A stretch of DNA of 64,000 bases from Symbiodinium natans. Taxonomy: Eukaryota > Sar > Dinophyceae > Suessiales > Symbiodiniaceae. Below the pieces are notes generated by a model that saw only the letters and a program-made list of their open reading frames with translations, had not been told where the DNA came from and did not search any database. Location of the stretch: the NCBI GenBank assembly GCA_905221605.1, contig CAJNDS010002173.1, positions 62,001 through 126,000 on the forward strand, read 5' to 3'. Shown in pieces: positions 11,564-22,179 of this stretch. How positions within the stretch are numbered: position 1 is the first letter of the stretch; each line of letters starts with the position of its first letter. A program made the position numbers and the translations under genes.

Positions 11564-11670
11564 CTAGAAATGGCTGCTAGTAGCTTCCTGGCCTGCGGGC
11601 AGCTTGCGAAGTGTCACTCTTCCCACTCGGTCCAGTGTCGCAGGAGATCCTGTCAGGGCATCGGTTAGGC
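11564..11670 (-). CDS. candidate last exon of the CCCH zinc-finger gene
   Basis: A pyrimidine-rich acceptor ('tctcttccttcacttgactcac' up to 'tttatag') at 11671-11672 opens LTDALTGSPATLDRVGRVTL, then RKLPAGQEATSSHF and a stop. It lies on the same strand about 170 bases downstream of the CCCH exon, and I infer that it is the C-terminal exon of that gene. The sequence itself has no recognised domain. Confidence 0.4.
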
Positions 11671-11842
11671 CTATAAAGTTGCAGGAGTGAGTCAAGTGAA
11701 GGAAGAGATCGAGATGCATGTGAAGCATTTCCCCTTCGAAGTCCACTTCAGGCAATTCCTAAAAAATCCCTCCTTTTTTTAAATCTCTCTCTCCCTCACT
11801 CTCGGTAGCTTGGGGCAGTTCTCGTGGGGGACGGTTGAGGAG

Positions 11843-12232
11843 CTACAAGTTGAAGACGCCAAAAGCTGTCATCCGCAAGAGTTTGCTTCGGGCTTGGCAG
11901 AGGCTTTGCGAGGCCCAGAACAGTAGCTGGGCTTGCTGCTTTCGCAACGCAAGTCCTGTGTGCGGCATGTGGCAATACCCACAGGAGCGCCCCATTGCAC
12001 ACGTGCCGAGATGGAAAAACTGGCAGGGTTTACGGCACAGCTCTGGGTGACCGAAGCTTCCCTTGTTCAGGGCCTCCAGGTGCGTCTGCTCGCCGAGACA
12101 CAACTGATGTCGCCGGCACAGTTCCACATTATCCTGGGAGGTTTTCATCGGTCCGTGTGGCGGTCCCATTGGAAGCGACGACGTGGTCTCAGGGCTGCGA
12201 GATTCTGACATCGAGCCCAGCTGCAGAAACAT
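11843..12232 (-). CDS. CCCH-type zinc-finger protein exon
   Basis: Counting from the start of the open frame, residues 62-91 read HPELCRKPCQFFHLGTC and GRSCGYCHMPH. Cys70, Cys78, Cys84 and His88 give C-x7-C-x5-C-x3-H, the classical CCCH (C3H1) finger that binds single-stranded RNA. A short acidic/Ser stretch precedes it and a basic Gln-rich helix follows (LRKQQAQLLF), the position where related dinoflagellate proteins carry a KLDKxQR-type segment. The 'GHPELC...CGYCHMPH' context is known to me from a large dinoflagellate family. Start and end are approximate: the in-frame stop at 11843 may lie in an intron (a possible donor GTAGCT sits at 11844) and upstream exons are likely. Role inferred: RNA binding, in a lineage that relies heavily on post-transcriptional control. 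Confidence 0.75.
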   Translation of the reverse strand: MFLQLGSMSESRSPETTSSLPMGPPHGPMKTSQDNVELCRRHQLCLGEQTHLEALNKGSFGHPELCRKPCQFFHLGTCAMGRSCGYCHMPHTGLALRKQQAQLLFWASQSLCQARSKLLRMTAFGVFNL

Positions 12233-12737
12233 GAACTTGCCGGTGCAGGGTGTGCTCCTTCCAGTGGTATTGCGCTCTCACACAGCTACAAGGTCCGGAT
12301 TTCACGCTCAAGGCGCATGCACACAGAAGAACGCACCTGGCAAAAGAAGCCCAAAACAGGATCTTAGTTTATTACGAATCTTATCCCCTTATAGTTCCTT
12401 CATGAATTTGCAATGTAAACGTTTTGCTGATGGCAGCGCTGCAAGACAGCCCTCGCTCAGCTTATCAGCTGCGTGGCCGCGGCGCCGTTCAAGGCTCACT
12501 TCCGACCTGCCAGGGTCTGGTCGTGTGCGTAAACCTCTCTGCCCAACATCGGCACCTTGTGGGCATGCCTAAAATGTCTTCAAGGCCATACTTTCCGTGG
12601 GCGCGCCCGAATCTTCAGAACATGTTGCATGCAGTTGTTGGGATGACTCGCTGCCGCTTCCCCCCCACCCAAGAAACCATCAACACACTCACCCAAAAGA
12701 GGGAGACGCACCCACAACAAGAATTGATTTAGAGACC

Positions 12738-13049
12738 TTACATATCCTTACATCTCATCTTCAGGAGGCCTACCCCGATAGGGAAAGTGTCCTCAGCGTA
12801 AGGGCCCCAACACGCGGGAAATAGGGAGTCTTCTGCGATTCTGCGCAATCGTAAATATTCTACACAGCCGTCACAGCTAGGACGGCAGCCACGCCAATCT
12901 AGCTTTGTCACCCTTCTCGTGTAGCTGGGGTTGAACTGCGGGTTTTTGCCAGCTAGCCACGCCCATGTTGCGTTCTTCATGGCTTTGTGATCCGGGCGTC
13001 TGGGTCGGCGACGAGGGTTAACCAGGCCAATTTTGGGCGAATTGCCCAT
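12738..13049 (-). CDS. candidate exon, Trp/Cys-rich unknown protein
   Basis: An uninterrupted minus-strand reading with unusual composition: AMKNATWAWLAGKNPQFNPS, then KLDWRGCRPSCDGCVEYLRL, then AEDSLFPACWGPYAED. The three clustered Cys and four Trp are not a family I recognise. It could be part of the upstream region of the CCCH gene. No decisive splice site was seen. Confidence 0.3.
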   Translation of the reverse strand: MGNSPKIGLVNPRRRPRRPDHKAMKNATWAWLAGKNPQFNPSYTRRVTKLDWRGCRPSCDGCVEYLRLRRIAEDSLFPACWGPYAEDTFPIGVGLLKMRCKDM

Positions 13050-13070
13050 GTGCTCAGAGAAACGCCCCTC

Positions 13071-13137
13071 CTCCTAAACCCCCCCTCCTCCTAAACCCGA
13101 AACCCTAAACCCTATACCCTAAACCCCAAACCCCCAA
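13071..13137. repeat. interstitial telomere-like repeat
   Basis: Runs of 'cctaaacccc', 'ccctaaaccc' and 'ccccaaaccccc' on the plus strand: degenerate CCCTAAA heptamers, internal to the chromosome. Confidence 0.8.
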
Positions 13138-13316
13138 ACGCCCCCAAGCCCTGCCTTGCTCGCTCAGATCCAGGAGGAGGCTGGCGACTTGACCTCTTGG
13201 GTGACTTTTGGGGGCTCGCGACTTGGGCGTTTTCAAGCCGCTGCACATCGCATCCGAAAACCTCAGCGACTCAGCGCTTCCTGTCACGTTCTGTCGCTCT
13301 GAACCTTACTGTTTGT

Positions 13317-13398
13317 GAGTAGGGAATGGGGGAATGGGGTACCCTATACATTCCCTTAAAGGGTATGTATAGGGCCCTAATTCCCTGATTCCCTGCTA
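13317..13398. repeat. imperfect palindrome (MITE-like hairpin), about 38-base arms
   Basis: The left arm (agtagggaatgggggaat through ggggtaccctatacattccc) is an imperfect reverse complement of the right arm (aaagggtatgtataggg through aattccctgattccctgct), with a TTAA centre near 13357. The arms extend further than expected by chance. It carries GGGTACCC, also seen in the hairpin at 40154-40232. It may be a short non-autonomous transposable element; no target-site duplication could be defined. Confidence 0.6.
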
Positions 13399-13501
13399 AC
13401 CAACAGTAAGCAACCGGTGGAGAGCAGCGTCCCTTCTTTTCATCCAAGTGGCTTTGCAAGTCTTTTCGCTGTTCGTCGGCCTGATAGGGTCTCTTCTTGA
13501 A

Positions 13502-13541
13502 ATGTTCCCCCCCTTATACTGTTCGTATCAGGGGGGAACAT
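13502..13541. repeat. short inverted repeat hairpin
   Basis: 'atgttcccccccttata' (13502-13518) pairs with 'tatcaggggggaacat' (13526-13541) with one indel and a 7-base loop. It lies about 100 bases from the larger palindrome and may be part of the same element class. Confidence 0.6.
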
Positions 13542-13745
13542 CCCAAGTCTCTTCACAGGCTTGTTCGGATATTGGCAGTTGGGTGAGGAACTTGAGTAGA
13601 GTGTGATGCGCTTTCGGACGCTCCCCGAACGCTTTGACCTTTTTGTGCTGGTAACCCTCTTGGGAACAACTGAGTTCAGGAAACTGCGCAAACTGCGTCA
13701 AGGCAAGCTAAAAACAAACCCATCCTGCAACCCAAACAGATGCAC

Positions 13746-13975
13746 CCCGCCTCGATCTTTTGCTGGCGCAGCATGGAGCGAAGCTCTTCCTCCCGTGGTG
13801 CACTGGACTCAGCGTTCAAGCGCCAAAACCCCGGGCCAAACCCAAAATCCCAAAACAACAGCAATGAATCCTGCTCCGCTTCCGAGCCCTCCTGAAGCTC
13901 TGAACATTCACACAAGCCGCTTTCGCACTGAAAACGAAGCCGCTTCTCTGACGACTGGAAAGGCTGAAAGGGGTC
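13746..13975 (-). CDS. candidate exon(s), acidic then helical, unknown
   Basis: The minus-strand frame reads CESGLCECSELQEGSEAEQD, later SSAPREEELRSMLRQQKIEA, and meets a possible donor GTGCAT at 13745. The middle (LFWDFGFGPGFWR) is encoded by a G-rich telomere-like stretch and could instead be an intron ending at the AG before SSAPREEE. Charged coiled-coil-like ends; function unknown. Confidence 0.4.
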
Positions 13976-14012
13976 ATAGCGATGAGGAAAGTGAACCTTC
14001 ACTTCAAAGATG

Positions 14013-14027
14013 CCCCCCCCCCCCCCC
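14013..14027. repeat. poly-C run (15)
   Basis: Uninterrupted C run on the plus strand. Confidence 0.9.
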
Positions 14028-15718
14028 TCCCGGCAAAGAAGAAGTTGCTGCGTAGAAAACGACCGTCTTGGAGTAGCCCAGCCTCCTTATCTCTTCTCTC
14101 AGCCAGGGTCTGCTGCAGGAACGCCACCTGCCCCACGAACGTCGGGTGAAGCGCTTACCCCTTACAGACGAGTTGAAAGCCATAGCATCGAGACTTCAGT
14201 CATGTTAGACGGTTAAGCTGGGCCCCTCCGCCATTTTGCCTTTACGTTGATTGACCATTTCTTCTTTCTCTCACTCTCTCGAAACAAGGCACCAGCACAA
14301 GAAGCCCGACGGAAGCCCTCGCGCCAGAGAGCGAAAGCGTAGCATTGGGCTCGCAAGCCGAATCCATCGCTCTGACCTCATGCCCACTCCTGGATCTTCA
14401 ACTGTCGAAGTCTAGCACCGCCTCAAAATGACGCGCGCACTATTTCCCTCTTCATTCCGGAAGTCCTGACAATTTGAATACCTAAGTCGCCCAGTGTGCT
14501 CTGTCAAACAAGTCTCCGAGCCCAGGCCTCGCGGCGATAGCCCTCGAGGCTCCTCCCGGCTTTCATTCGCACTTTTGGGGCTAGCGGTGGATGTGCAATG
14601 ATGTGCACAAAGCCCTGGAGCCCACCAAGCCTCCAGAGAGCTCCACTTTCAGCCGCTTTCTTGTGTGGGGGCTTGGTGGCGGCTGGCGGGGCGGGGGCAG
14701 GGCGTTGGGGGGGTGTGGGAGGGAAGGGGGGGTGTGGGGGGTTCGCATCCTGGTTTTTTTTTTGTTTCCTTTTCTTCTTATTCATGCAGTAGTCTTTTTT
14801 AATTGTTTTTTTATCAAAGGTGTGGTGAGAATTCGGGGCTTCCTTCGTCGTGTAAACCCCTGCTGTAGTAAGTCATGGTCCGACTCCTGCCTATTTCCAA
14901 GTGGGGTGCGGTGGGGGGTGTGAAGGCGTCCTCGCCACTTCATCATCGGCTTGCAGTGCTTGGCCAGGATCGCAGAGCGCGGATCCTGCGTGCTGGCGCC
15001 CAAATTATGACAGTCACTGCTTTGAAAATCCCTCGGCACGTTCTGGCAAGTACAAGCCTCGGAATTCTCACAAAATTTCCAAGGCCGCCTGCATAGCCGC
15101 CTTGTGCTGGCACAGCCTGGCGCAACCTGCAGTGCTGGTATGCTGGCACTTGCAGGTGCAGTTCAAGCCATCTGAAACCTTGAAGAACCTGTGAATCCGA
15201 ACCTGACTTCAGCTGAAGCACCACAAGCAAATTCCTTTCTTGGGATGCGCTTTCAGAGGAAAGCTCAAGATTTCAACATCTTGAGACAAGGCTCGGCTGA
15301 GGGCGTTGAAGGGGCTTAAAGGCATCTTGGTTTCAAAGGGGAACCTCACCCAGCAAAACACACTGTAAAGAGGCCTACTGCTTTGAGGTTTAGGGGTCTC
15401 TCTCTCTCTCTCTCCCCTTTTGGGCTTCGCTAGGCCCCTGAAAGTCTTGGCTTCAGGGTAGACCCCCCTTAGCCCCTAAACCCTGGCCAAGTCCTTCAAA
15501 GCCTTTTCAAGACGGTGTAAGGAATTCCTTCGGCCGTTTTCCAGAGCGCTCTTGGGGGGCCCAAGGATGCCGGGGGGCACCTCAAGTTGTCCTGCTGGGT
15601 CCGGCAAAGCTGCTCTTGTGCCTCCAGGTTTATAAGCCGGGTCTGGGAAGCGTAGGGTCAGCCTTCATGACACAAAGGTAACACTGACCCTACTTATACC
15701 TACCCTGCTTATACCTAC
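14028..15718. other. no firmly supported gene
   Basis: Contains a GT-rich stretch at 14660-14800, a (TC)n microsatellite at 15397-15414 and possible small minus-strand exons, the best at about 14930-14984 (DPRSAILAKHCKPMMKWRG after 'cagcacgcag'). I cannot place these in a gene. Confidence 0.35.
15397..15414. repeat. (TC)n microsatellite
   Basis: Nine tandem TC dinucleotides after a 'tttaggggtc' telomere-like piece. Confidence 0.9.
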
Positions 15719-15885
15719 CCGTGAACTTCAAGTCCATGGGATGGTCTTGCAGGGCTTGGGAAAGGCTCAGACAACACGAAGCGGGTGTTCTGCATGACTC
15801 TTGACCTGTCAACCTCGCGAAGGCACGTGAAAATCCGCCGAGGCCTCGGGCCGAAGGTGTATAGGTTGTGAACACCCAACCGGTC
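15719..15885 (-). CDS. candidate exon ending at a duplicated donor
   Basis: The minus-strand reading includes GPRPRRIFTCLREVDRSRV, then MQNTRFVLSEPFPSPARPS, and meets the donor GTAGGT at 15718-15713. The donor region is duplicated (GGTAGGTATAAG twice, 15 bases apart). A second frame is also open across the segment, so the frame is uncertain. No family recognised. Confidence 0.35.
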
Positions 15886-15913
15886 GGACCCCTTTTTTTG
15901 CCTCAGATGGGTA

Positions 15914-15930
15914 CCCCCCCCCCCCCCCCC
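15914..15930. repeat. poly-C run (17)
   Basis: Uninterrupted C run on the plus strand. Confidence 0.9.
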
Positions 15931-16034
15931 GCTAGGAACCGGGATCTGCAAGCGGACGGTTCGCCAGGACCAGAGGGAGTTGAAGCCCGTCCCAGCAGCC
16001 CCCCCCCCGGGGGTTTGCTCAAGATCAAGAACCC

Positions 16035-16180
16035 TTGAACGTGAACCCTAAACCCAAAAACCCAAACCCCAACCCGTGAACTTTGAGCCCTAAGCCCTCA
16101 ACCCTTAACTAACCCTCAACCCTAAACCCCAAACCATAAACCATCAACCCGGAACCCTAAACCCTAAACCCAACCCCTAT
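16035..16180. repeat. long degenerate telomere-like tract
   Basis: About 145 bases made of variants of CCCTAAA (ccctaaaccc, cccaaaccc, ccctcaaccc, aaccctaaac). It is the longest such tract in the window. The variants are not in exact heptamer register, so this is old or slippage-generated and not a recently captured telomere. Confidence 0.8.
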
Positions 16181-19100
16181 TGCTTGGGGTCCAGCGCCTT
16201 GGGCGCTGCGGAATCACTATGCTCACGCGGATGCGCTGGGCCGGGCCGAGGCGGGTCGCGTAGCGTTAAAATTAAATAGGTCTTGCAAGCATAAGGCTCA
16301 AGCTCTCAGTCATGAACAGCTTGCGCTGATGTTGCGGCCGATATAGATGCGCTGATGTTGCGGTCGATGGGAACAAGGTGCCAGGGGAAAGGTGAGGGGT
16401 GGGGTCAAGGCAAGGCTTGGCTGGATTTTGAAGTTACAGCTTCAGGTGATCTGCTTCTGCATAGGGGGATTTACACGTAACACAGGGCAACACAAAAAAC
16501 CTGAGATCAAACTGTCCTGGGAGCTTCTTCGCGTGAACAAGCTTCAAGGCTTCAAAGCTTACGTCAAGTTTTGCTTGAAGGTTTAGGGCAAAAGGGTTGA
16601 AGGGGGGCTGCTCTTTACTCCTCCTTAGCCATCCGGGCCCTGCAAATTGAAGCGTCGCACCTTCACTCGCGCTCGCTCTGCGTGCTCAAGTTTTAGCCTC
16701 AGCTTTGCGCTCCGTCAAGCCCTCCGGCCCCAAACTTGAAACCCCAAACCATACACGCCTTAAAAGGGGGCACCTATGGACTTCAGGAATTCTCATGAGC
16801 TACGGCGCTGCTTCCGTAGCTTCGGGGTGCAGGGTTTACATATAGCTGCACCATCACGCCTGCGAGATCCTGTTTGCTATGGTGGCTCGGAGATCTGGCA
16901 GAAGCTCCTACGCTGGCAGGGGTCGAGCTGCCGGAGCTTCGCGCAGTTGGGGCAGCCCAGAATGTCCCAGGACTCACGCCTGGCAGTGGCTTTTTTGGCA
17001 ATTTGGAGTTTGCACCGGAGTTGCTGAGGGGCGGTGAACACCGTAACGCTGAAACCACACAAACCCCTTAAAGAGAGGTCTTTTGTGGTTCTTGTTCCTT
17101 TGGGGGTCTTTGGCTTGCTAGGGACGCTGTGAAGATCACAGAAAGCCGAGCTTTGGAAACCCGAGCTCAAGGCCCCCCAGGACATGAACCGCTAAGCTTG
17201 AGATTTTGCCCGTCCTGGTCTCCGGGATTGTGGCATCCATGTCCACCTGGCATGGAGATGCAAGACGAAAGTGAGGCGCTCACCCAAGAAGCATGAGCTT
17301 AATGCGACCCACTCTGCTCATGATGACACTGCTACAACTTGCTGACCAAAGGTGCCCCCCACAAGTCCTGAGGGCATGAGAAGCTCCAAGGCCTCTTCGT
17401 CATAGCTCTCGCGCTTCACGGCGCCACAGTGTGTCCGGGGCCTGTTCCCCAGCGACGGGAGTTCGAGGCTTTTGAGCTTTTTGGGGCTTTCCAGGGTTTC
17501 AGTCTTGGTGCTGAAAGCCCGAGCATCTCAACCACCACCCACCACCGCGACCGCCCTCAAGATTCACACAAGGGCCAACAGCCTCCCCCTATACGCTCTA
17601 TACACCCTCAAGAACCCTTCAACATGCTCCAAAGAATCCCCTGCAGGTCGCCTCTCCGGCTCCCGCTGTGCCTCCCTTGCCAAGGGCTCGAGCTCGGGCC
17701 TGTGAGCCAACCGAGGAGGCTCGAACTGCTTCTCCATAGACGGATCTAGCGTTTCTCTCATGTGGTTTCTCCTGAAAGGCAACCCAGTAGAGGGCTTCGG
17801 TGCTTTTCGAGCCCCAAAGAAGCGCCAAGGTTGAGGGAAGGCGCTCGGGGGCTTAAGGTTTACGGGGCCCGAGCTGTGAAAGGCGGGGTGTGGGGGTTGA
17901 AGGAGGGCTCAGAGGGTTACTTTTTGCGATTTGCCGTTGCTGCCGTTCTCAGCTTTGGGCATTGACACTTCAAGGCTTCAGCTCCCCTCATAAGAATGGT
18001 AGCTGTTTTGATCACTTGAAGGTTGGAACTGTGCTAGATGCACCACGAAGGTTCTAAGTCCCAAGTACACGCCCTGCTTAGGGCCCTAAATTACAAGCTC
18101 AGGGGTCTGTGACCAGTCCCCTACATTAGGGGGAGGAGTCCGAGGAGCATCCATGAATCCTTGAAGACCCAAGCCCCTCACCCTCAACCCTTACTCCCCT
18201 AAGATGCCTTTTCGACGCAACCGGTCCCAGCCTGGCTCGGGGCGTCTCGAGCTCCGGCGTCTGGGCTTCCGAGCCACTTGGGGAGCGCGAGTAAAGTCCT
18301 GTGGGGCTCAGGTGGGGCCTTTGGGGCTTTGACTGGGCTTCAGGGGTTGGTTGTTCTAGTCTAGGGTTCCCTCTCCACTTTTTTGCACGTCACTCCCTTC
18401 ATCTCCGGTCGTTCTAGCGACCTTGGCACTTCTAATATCACCTTCGTCTTCAACCTCTGCCCCATCGCCAACGCCGGGAGCCTCACGGCCGACGCAAAGG
18501 GGTCTATGACAAAAGCTACCGATGTGGGAACCCTCAAAACAACCCGCACTTCAGTAGTGGCCCCTTCCCCAACTTGCCCGGGAGAAGCCGAAAGCCTTCA
18601 ACGCCCCCAACTTTTCAGCCTGCCACGATGGGGGCCCTGAACGTCCAAGCCCGTTGAACCCTCAACCCTCTTGCCTAACATGGCTCCCCGGACTCCCGCC
18701 GAAAGCTCTGCCGGGGCCCTCCAAGCCCGAAGCGAAAAAAACCCTTAATTGCATCAGACCTTGAAGTATCTGGGTGTTCCTTTTGAGGGATGGTTCTTGG
18801 AATGACGCACCACTCACAGGTGCACATGCTTGTATCTATACATTGTACGGTGACGCTGTTTAAACATGCAGATTTTTCAATAATATCTAAACAGATATTT
18901 TATACTACCTCCGTTGGGGTTGCGAGCGGGCCGCCAAGCCCATTTTAAACAAGCGGAACACCCCTCCACAACCCCTCCCCAGCCCCCCGCACCTCCACCC
19001 TCCCCTCCCCTACCCCTCCACCTCCGCCCCTCCAGCCAGGTGAGTGGAGGTGGGTTGGAGGGGTGGAGGGTGGAGAGTCAAACCAACGAGAGTTTCTGAG

Positions 19101-20064
19101 TGGGGAGGTTTTGAGGCTGGACACACGTCCGCCCCTCCCTTCCCCTTCCCCCTGCCCCCGCCACCCCCGCCCCCGTGGTATGCCCCCTTTACAAGGTAGC
19201 ACGGGTGGCCGGTCTGTAAACCTTTAACCCCAACCCCAACGGACCACGGCACCACGAGCCTAAACCCTAAACCCTAAAAACCCTAAAAACCCTAAATTTC
19301 AACCACACGGGGGGCAGGGATCCAAAAAAAAGGATGTGGGAGGGGACACCATGGGGTGGCAGCCGCTCCCTCTCAAACCTACATTTTAACACCCAAGAGC
19401 CCCAAAACAACTCCTCGCTGCAGTGGCGGCCGCGGCCGCGCGACGCCGCGCGGTGCCGACGGGGGCCGAGGAGGGCCGCAGGCCATGGTCGTGCGAAGCT
19501 TCTTCGTTTGCGCTTTTTGTGGGTGGGGGGGTGGGGGGGGTGAGTGTGGGAGCGGGGGTGGTGGGGGGTGGGAGGGGTTAGGCTTCAGAGAACAAACTTC
19601 TGCTTCTGAGATACTTGTGGTTGGGGTTGGTTGAGGGGGGTGCGCCGAGCGTCGTTGCTGTTGTGGTATCAAAATAGATTTGTCAAGTTCTTCGGCAGGG
19701 CTTCAAGGATTTTGTAAGAAGTGCGACGGCTTGCAATTAACACTTCATCGAAGAGTTCAACTGGCGCTGTGGGGCTTTTCGTGACCGGTGGCTTAGCATT
19801 CGTGGTTTCAAGTCCTGGGAAGTTACAGGTACGCCTCGTGTGAGCCTTGAAAGCTTAGCTTGAGCTCGCGGTCCACGGGATGTGCAACTTCGCCGATTGT
19901 ATCGGCTTCGGGCTTAGTTAGGGTTGCTCCTTCGCGACACGTAGATGCACAGACAAGCTCAGAGAACGAAGCCTAACAAACCCTCAACCCTGGGAAAGTT
20001 CGGCATAGCCCGAATTTCGTGACTGCAGAAGCTGCTGAACTGACGTGTATATAGTGAGGCTTAC
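16181..20064. other. long stretch with no supported gene
   Basis: Composition is mixed. Notable parts are a pair of 'gctgatgttgcggycgat' repeats at 16327-16370, a GC-rich poly-pyrimidine block at 18960-19180, a telomere-like cluster at 19258-19298 and a G-rich block at 19510-19575. A minus-strand reading near 16880-16985 (SWDILGCPNCAKLRQLDP, then CQRRSFC) has Cys spacing like a zinc ribbon but no other support. Confidence 0.4.
19258..19298. repeat. interstitial telomere-like repeat
   Basis: 'cctaaaccctaaaccctaaa' followed by two 'aaccctaaa' variants. Internal CCCTAAA array. Confidence 0.8.
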
Positions 20065-20150
20065 CAGTTTCCTCTCAAGCAATTCAGCCTCTGCTTGAAA
20101 ACTGTAGAGCAGTTTGGCGGGTTGGGTTGAGCTGACGCGGCCCAGGGTAG
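20065..20150 (-). CDS. candidate internal exon, helical
   Basis: Acceptor AG at 20151-20152 ('caagacaccag') and donor GTAAGC at 20064-20059 bracket 86 bases reading TLGRVSSTQPAKLLYSFQAE and ending AELLERKL. The composition and both splice signals agree. Belongs to an unknown minus-strand gene with the exons at 20527-21414. Confidence 0.5.
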
Positions 20151-20491
20151 CTGGTGTCTTGAACTACTCAGGCCTTTTTCGCGATGCCAAAGCAAACTGA
20201 GCGTTAAACGTACATGTGACATGTGGCAGTCTGCTCCAGAGCTCGGCAGACTCGGCAGACAGTGAGACAGAAAGCCTGGTGAAACGAAAAGACAACTCCC
20301 CAAGAAGAAGACCAAAACCCTATCACCTCTTTAGAACAGCCACGAGACATCACGCGACCGCCAACTGTTGAGGTGAACCTTTATAGTAGAGGAAACTGAC
20401 CGTTTAAGCGAGCTGGCCTCAATCCCTAGGTCAAAGTTTAGGGTTCAGGGATTAAGAAACGCCCTACATTTGGAGCCTCTGAACACACCCA

Positions 20492-20511
20492 CCCCCCCCC
20501 CCCCCCCCCCC
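20492..20511. repeat. poly-C run (20)
   Basis: Uninterrupted C run on the plus strand. Confidence 0.95.
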
Positions 20512-20526
20512 GCTCTCACCAAAACC

Positions 20527-20670
20527 CTACATACAGTACGAAGTACTGTTGATGATGTACAAGGTTGTACAAGGAATACTCTGGAAGTGAAGTCGTGTCG
20601 GGTTTCTTGCGTAGGCGCAACTCCCGTATGTGCCGCACCTCAGGATGGAGCTGTCGAAGCGCTGCTTCAC
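20527..20670 (-). CDS. candidate exon, unknown protein
   Basis: After an acceptor ('cccatgtgtcag') at 20671-20672 exactly 48 codons read VKQRFDSSILRCGTYGSCAY, ARNPTRLHFQSIPCTTLYII and a stop. A second frame over the same bases (ALRQLHPEVRHIRELRLRKK) is also protein-like, so the frame is not certain. Confidence 0.35.
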   Translation of the reverse strand: MKQRFDSSILRCGTYGSCAYARNPTRLHFQSIPCTTLYIINSTSYCM

Positions 20671-20976
20671 CTGACACATGGGTTCCAGGGGTACGCCTCA
20701 AAGGTCATGGACAAGGCAGGTTCGAGGGCCCAAATGCTGCATGAGCTTTTCGTGCACCTCTTGGGATTTCAGGTTCGTGTGATGAGGAGTTTGATTGCAG
20801 ATTGTCTCTTGGTGTTGGAGTTTGTAGCACGTTGACCAGGAAGCCAGGTCGGGAGTGTTACGAAGCACGCTCGCTGCCCCGCTGTTGCGCGCCTCACAGG
20901 TATCTTCGCAAGCAAACTTCCATGAGCCAACAAGCGACCCGATACCCAGAGAATATCGGAGAAGCTGAGAGAACAC

Positions 20977-21414
20977 TCACCCCATGGGAATCGTGTGAGG
21001 AATCGTCGACACATCGGCAGAGCATCTGCAAGGACAGGGAAAACGAATTCTGACGTTGCCCCGCGAACCCGTCCAGGACTGCCTCATGCTGAAGAAGCCC
21101 ATGTGCAGGCCCTGTGCCTCAGGCTTGACAGTCCAAGCATCTTGCTTGCGGCTTGCAGTCTTACAGTGCTTGGAGTTCAGGAAGACTTGCCGCGGCAGGA
21201 ACCTACGGCTCTCTAGAAAGGCGTTGTGAGTATCAAGTGCCCGGCACGGCTCAGAAGGCTCGCAGTCAAGCCTTACCAGAACAGGTCGAACATGTCCAGA
21301 AAAGTCGGTGGAAACGAAACAGCTTAAACTCAAGAGCTGTGGGCAAATTCTGTGGCTTTCAAGGGGCGCCCTCGGGCAGAAAGCCCCGAACCCCCCCCCC
21401 CCCCCCCCCCCCAC
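20977..21414 (-). CDS. candidate exon, unknown protein
   Basis: A 145-codon minus-strand reading, best between about 21000 and 21330: VRPVLVRLDCEPSEPCRALD, then PEAQGLHMGFFSMRQSWTGS, then NVRIRFPCPCRCSADVS. Its first codons run through the poly-C tract (poly-Gly) and are probably not coding. It lies upstream of the other exons of the same strand and is likely part of the same gene. No recognised domain. Confidence 0.4.
   Translation of the reverse strand: MGGGGGGGFGAFCPRAPLESHRICPQLLSLSCFVSTDFSGHVRPVLVRLDCEPSEPCRALDTHNAFLESRRFLPRQVFLNSKHCKTASRKQDAWTVKPEAQGLHMGFFSMRQSWTGSRGNVRIRFPCPCRCSADVSTIPHTIPMG
21391..21412. repeat. poly-C run (22)
   Basis: Uninterrupted C run on the plus strand. Confidence 0.95.
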
Positions 21415-22085
21415 AAGAGTTCCTTAGCTCCCAATGACTCGTATGTTGGTCCTTTTTCAAAGCTCTGAGAAGATGTACGAATTATCATCCCTTTTCAACC
21501 CAACAAGGGAAAAGTGTCCTACCCCCTACCCCCTACCCTCTACCCCCGACCCCCCACCCCCCAGTCTGATTATTCCCCTAAACTCACTAAACTCCCTAAA
21601 CTCCCTGAACTCCAAACTCCCTGTATTCCCTAAGCTCTCTATACTCTGAGCATCTCTGAGCCTCTGAGCCCTAAACCACGCTGAACGGATTTTCTGCAGG
21701 CCCGGCCTTGGCTTTGCTTGGGAGGCGGCGGAGCAATCCCCTGGTCAGCCTCAGTTTGGGGGCAAGGGTGGGGGCTTTCTTGTTTTTTAGCGCTGAAAAG
21801 AAGATTCCAGAATAAGATCCTCTTGGACCACAAAAAGAGAAGCAAACAACATTGAAAGATTTTTAGGGCTGACCTTCCCCCACCCTCAGAAGCCCTAACT
21901 CCTGAGGTCTCTCGGCTCCTGAGAAGCACGCGTGGCAGCCAGACCGAGATCCCGGCAGCCACGGAGGGTCCTGGGAGTGTCACCTGCCATGCAACACACG
22001 CCAAAGCTCGGGCATCTCAAGCCCTCCAAATCCTCACCCACCTGCGTGCCCCCAGCAGCCCAAGACCATTCCCTTGGCCCTTGAC

Positions 22086-22160
22086 AGCAGAGATCTGCGG
22101 AGCTGCTGGGGAGCCTCCTGCTGGGGAGCCTCTGGCTGGGACTCGTCGTTAGCCTGGCAC
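22086..22160 (-). repeat. EAPQQEA module, copy upstream of the tandem array
   Basis: Contains cctcctgctggggagcctc and ctggctgggactcgtcgtta, nearly identical to the module at 23605-23670. On the minus strand it reads NDESQPEAPQQEAPQQ, but the stretch just before it has an in-frame stop here, so this copy is not obviously coding. Confidence 0.7.
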
Positions 22161-22179
22161 CCCCGGCTCTGCTACAAAC

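Noticed and set aside
10964-11668. 234-codon plus-strand open frame
   Set aside because: Long but of poor composition, running through poly-C and G-rich tracts; no motif and opposite to the surrounding exons.
16035-16180. Idea that the window reaches a chromosome end
   Set aside because: The telomere-like tract is degenerate, short and followed by 48 kb of ordinary sequence, so it is interstitial.
18960-19260. Possible CRISPR-like or regulatory array in the CT-rich block
   Set aside because: It is a degenerate polypyrimidine tract without regularly spaced direct repeats.
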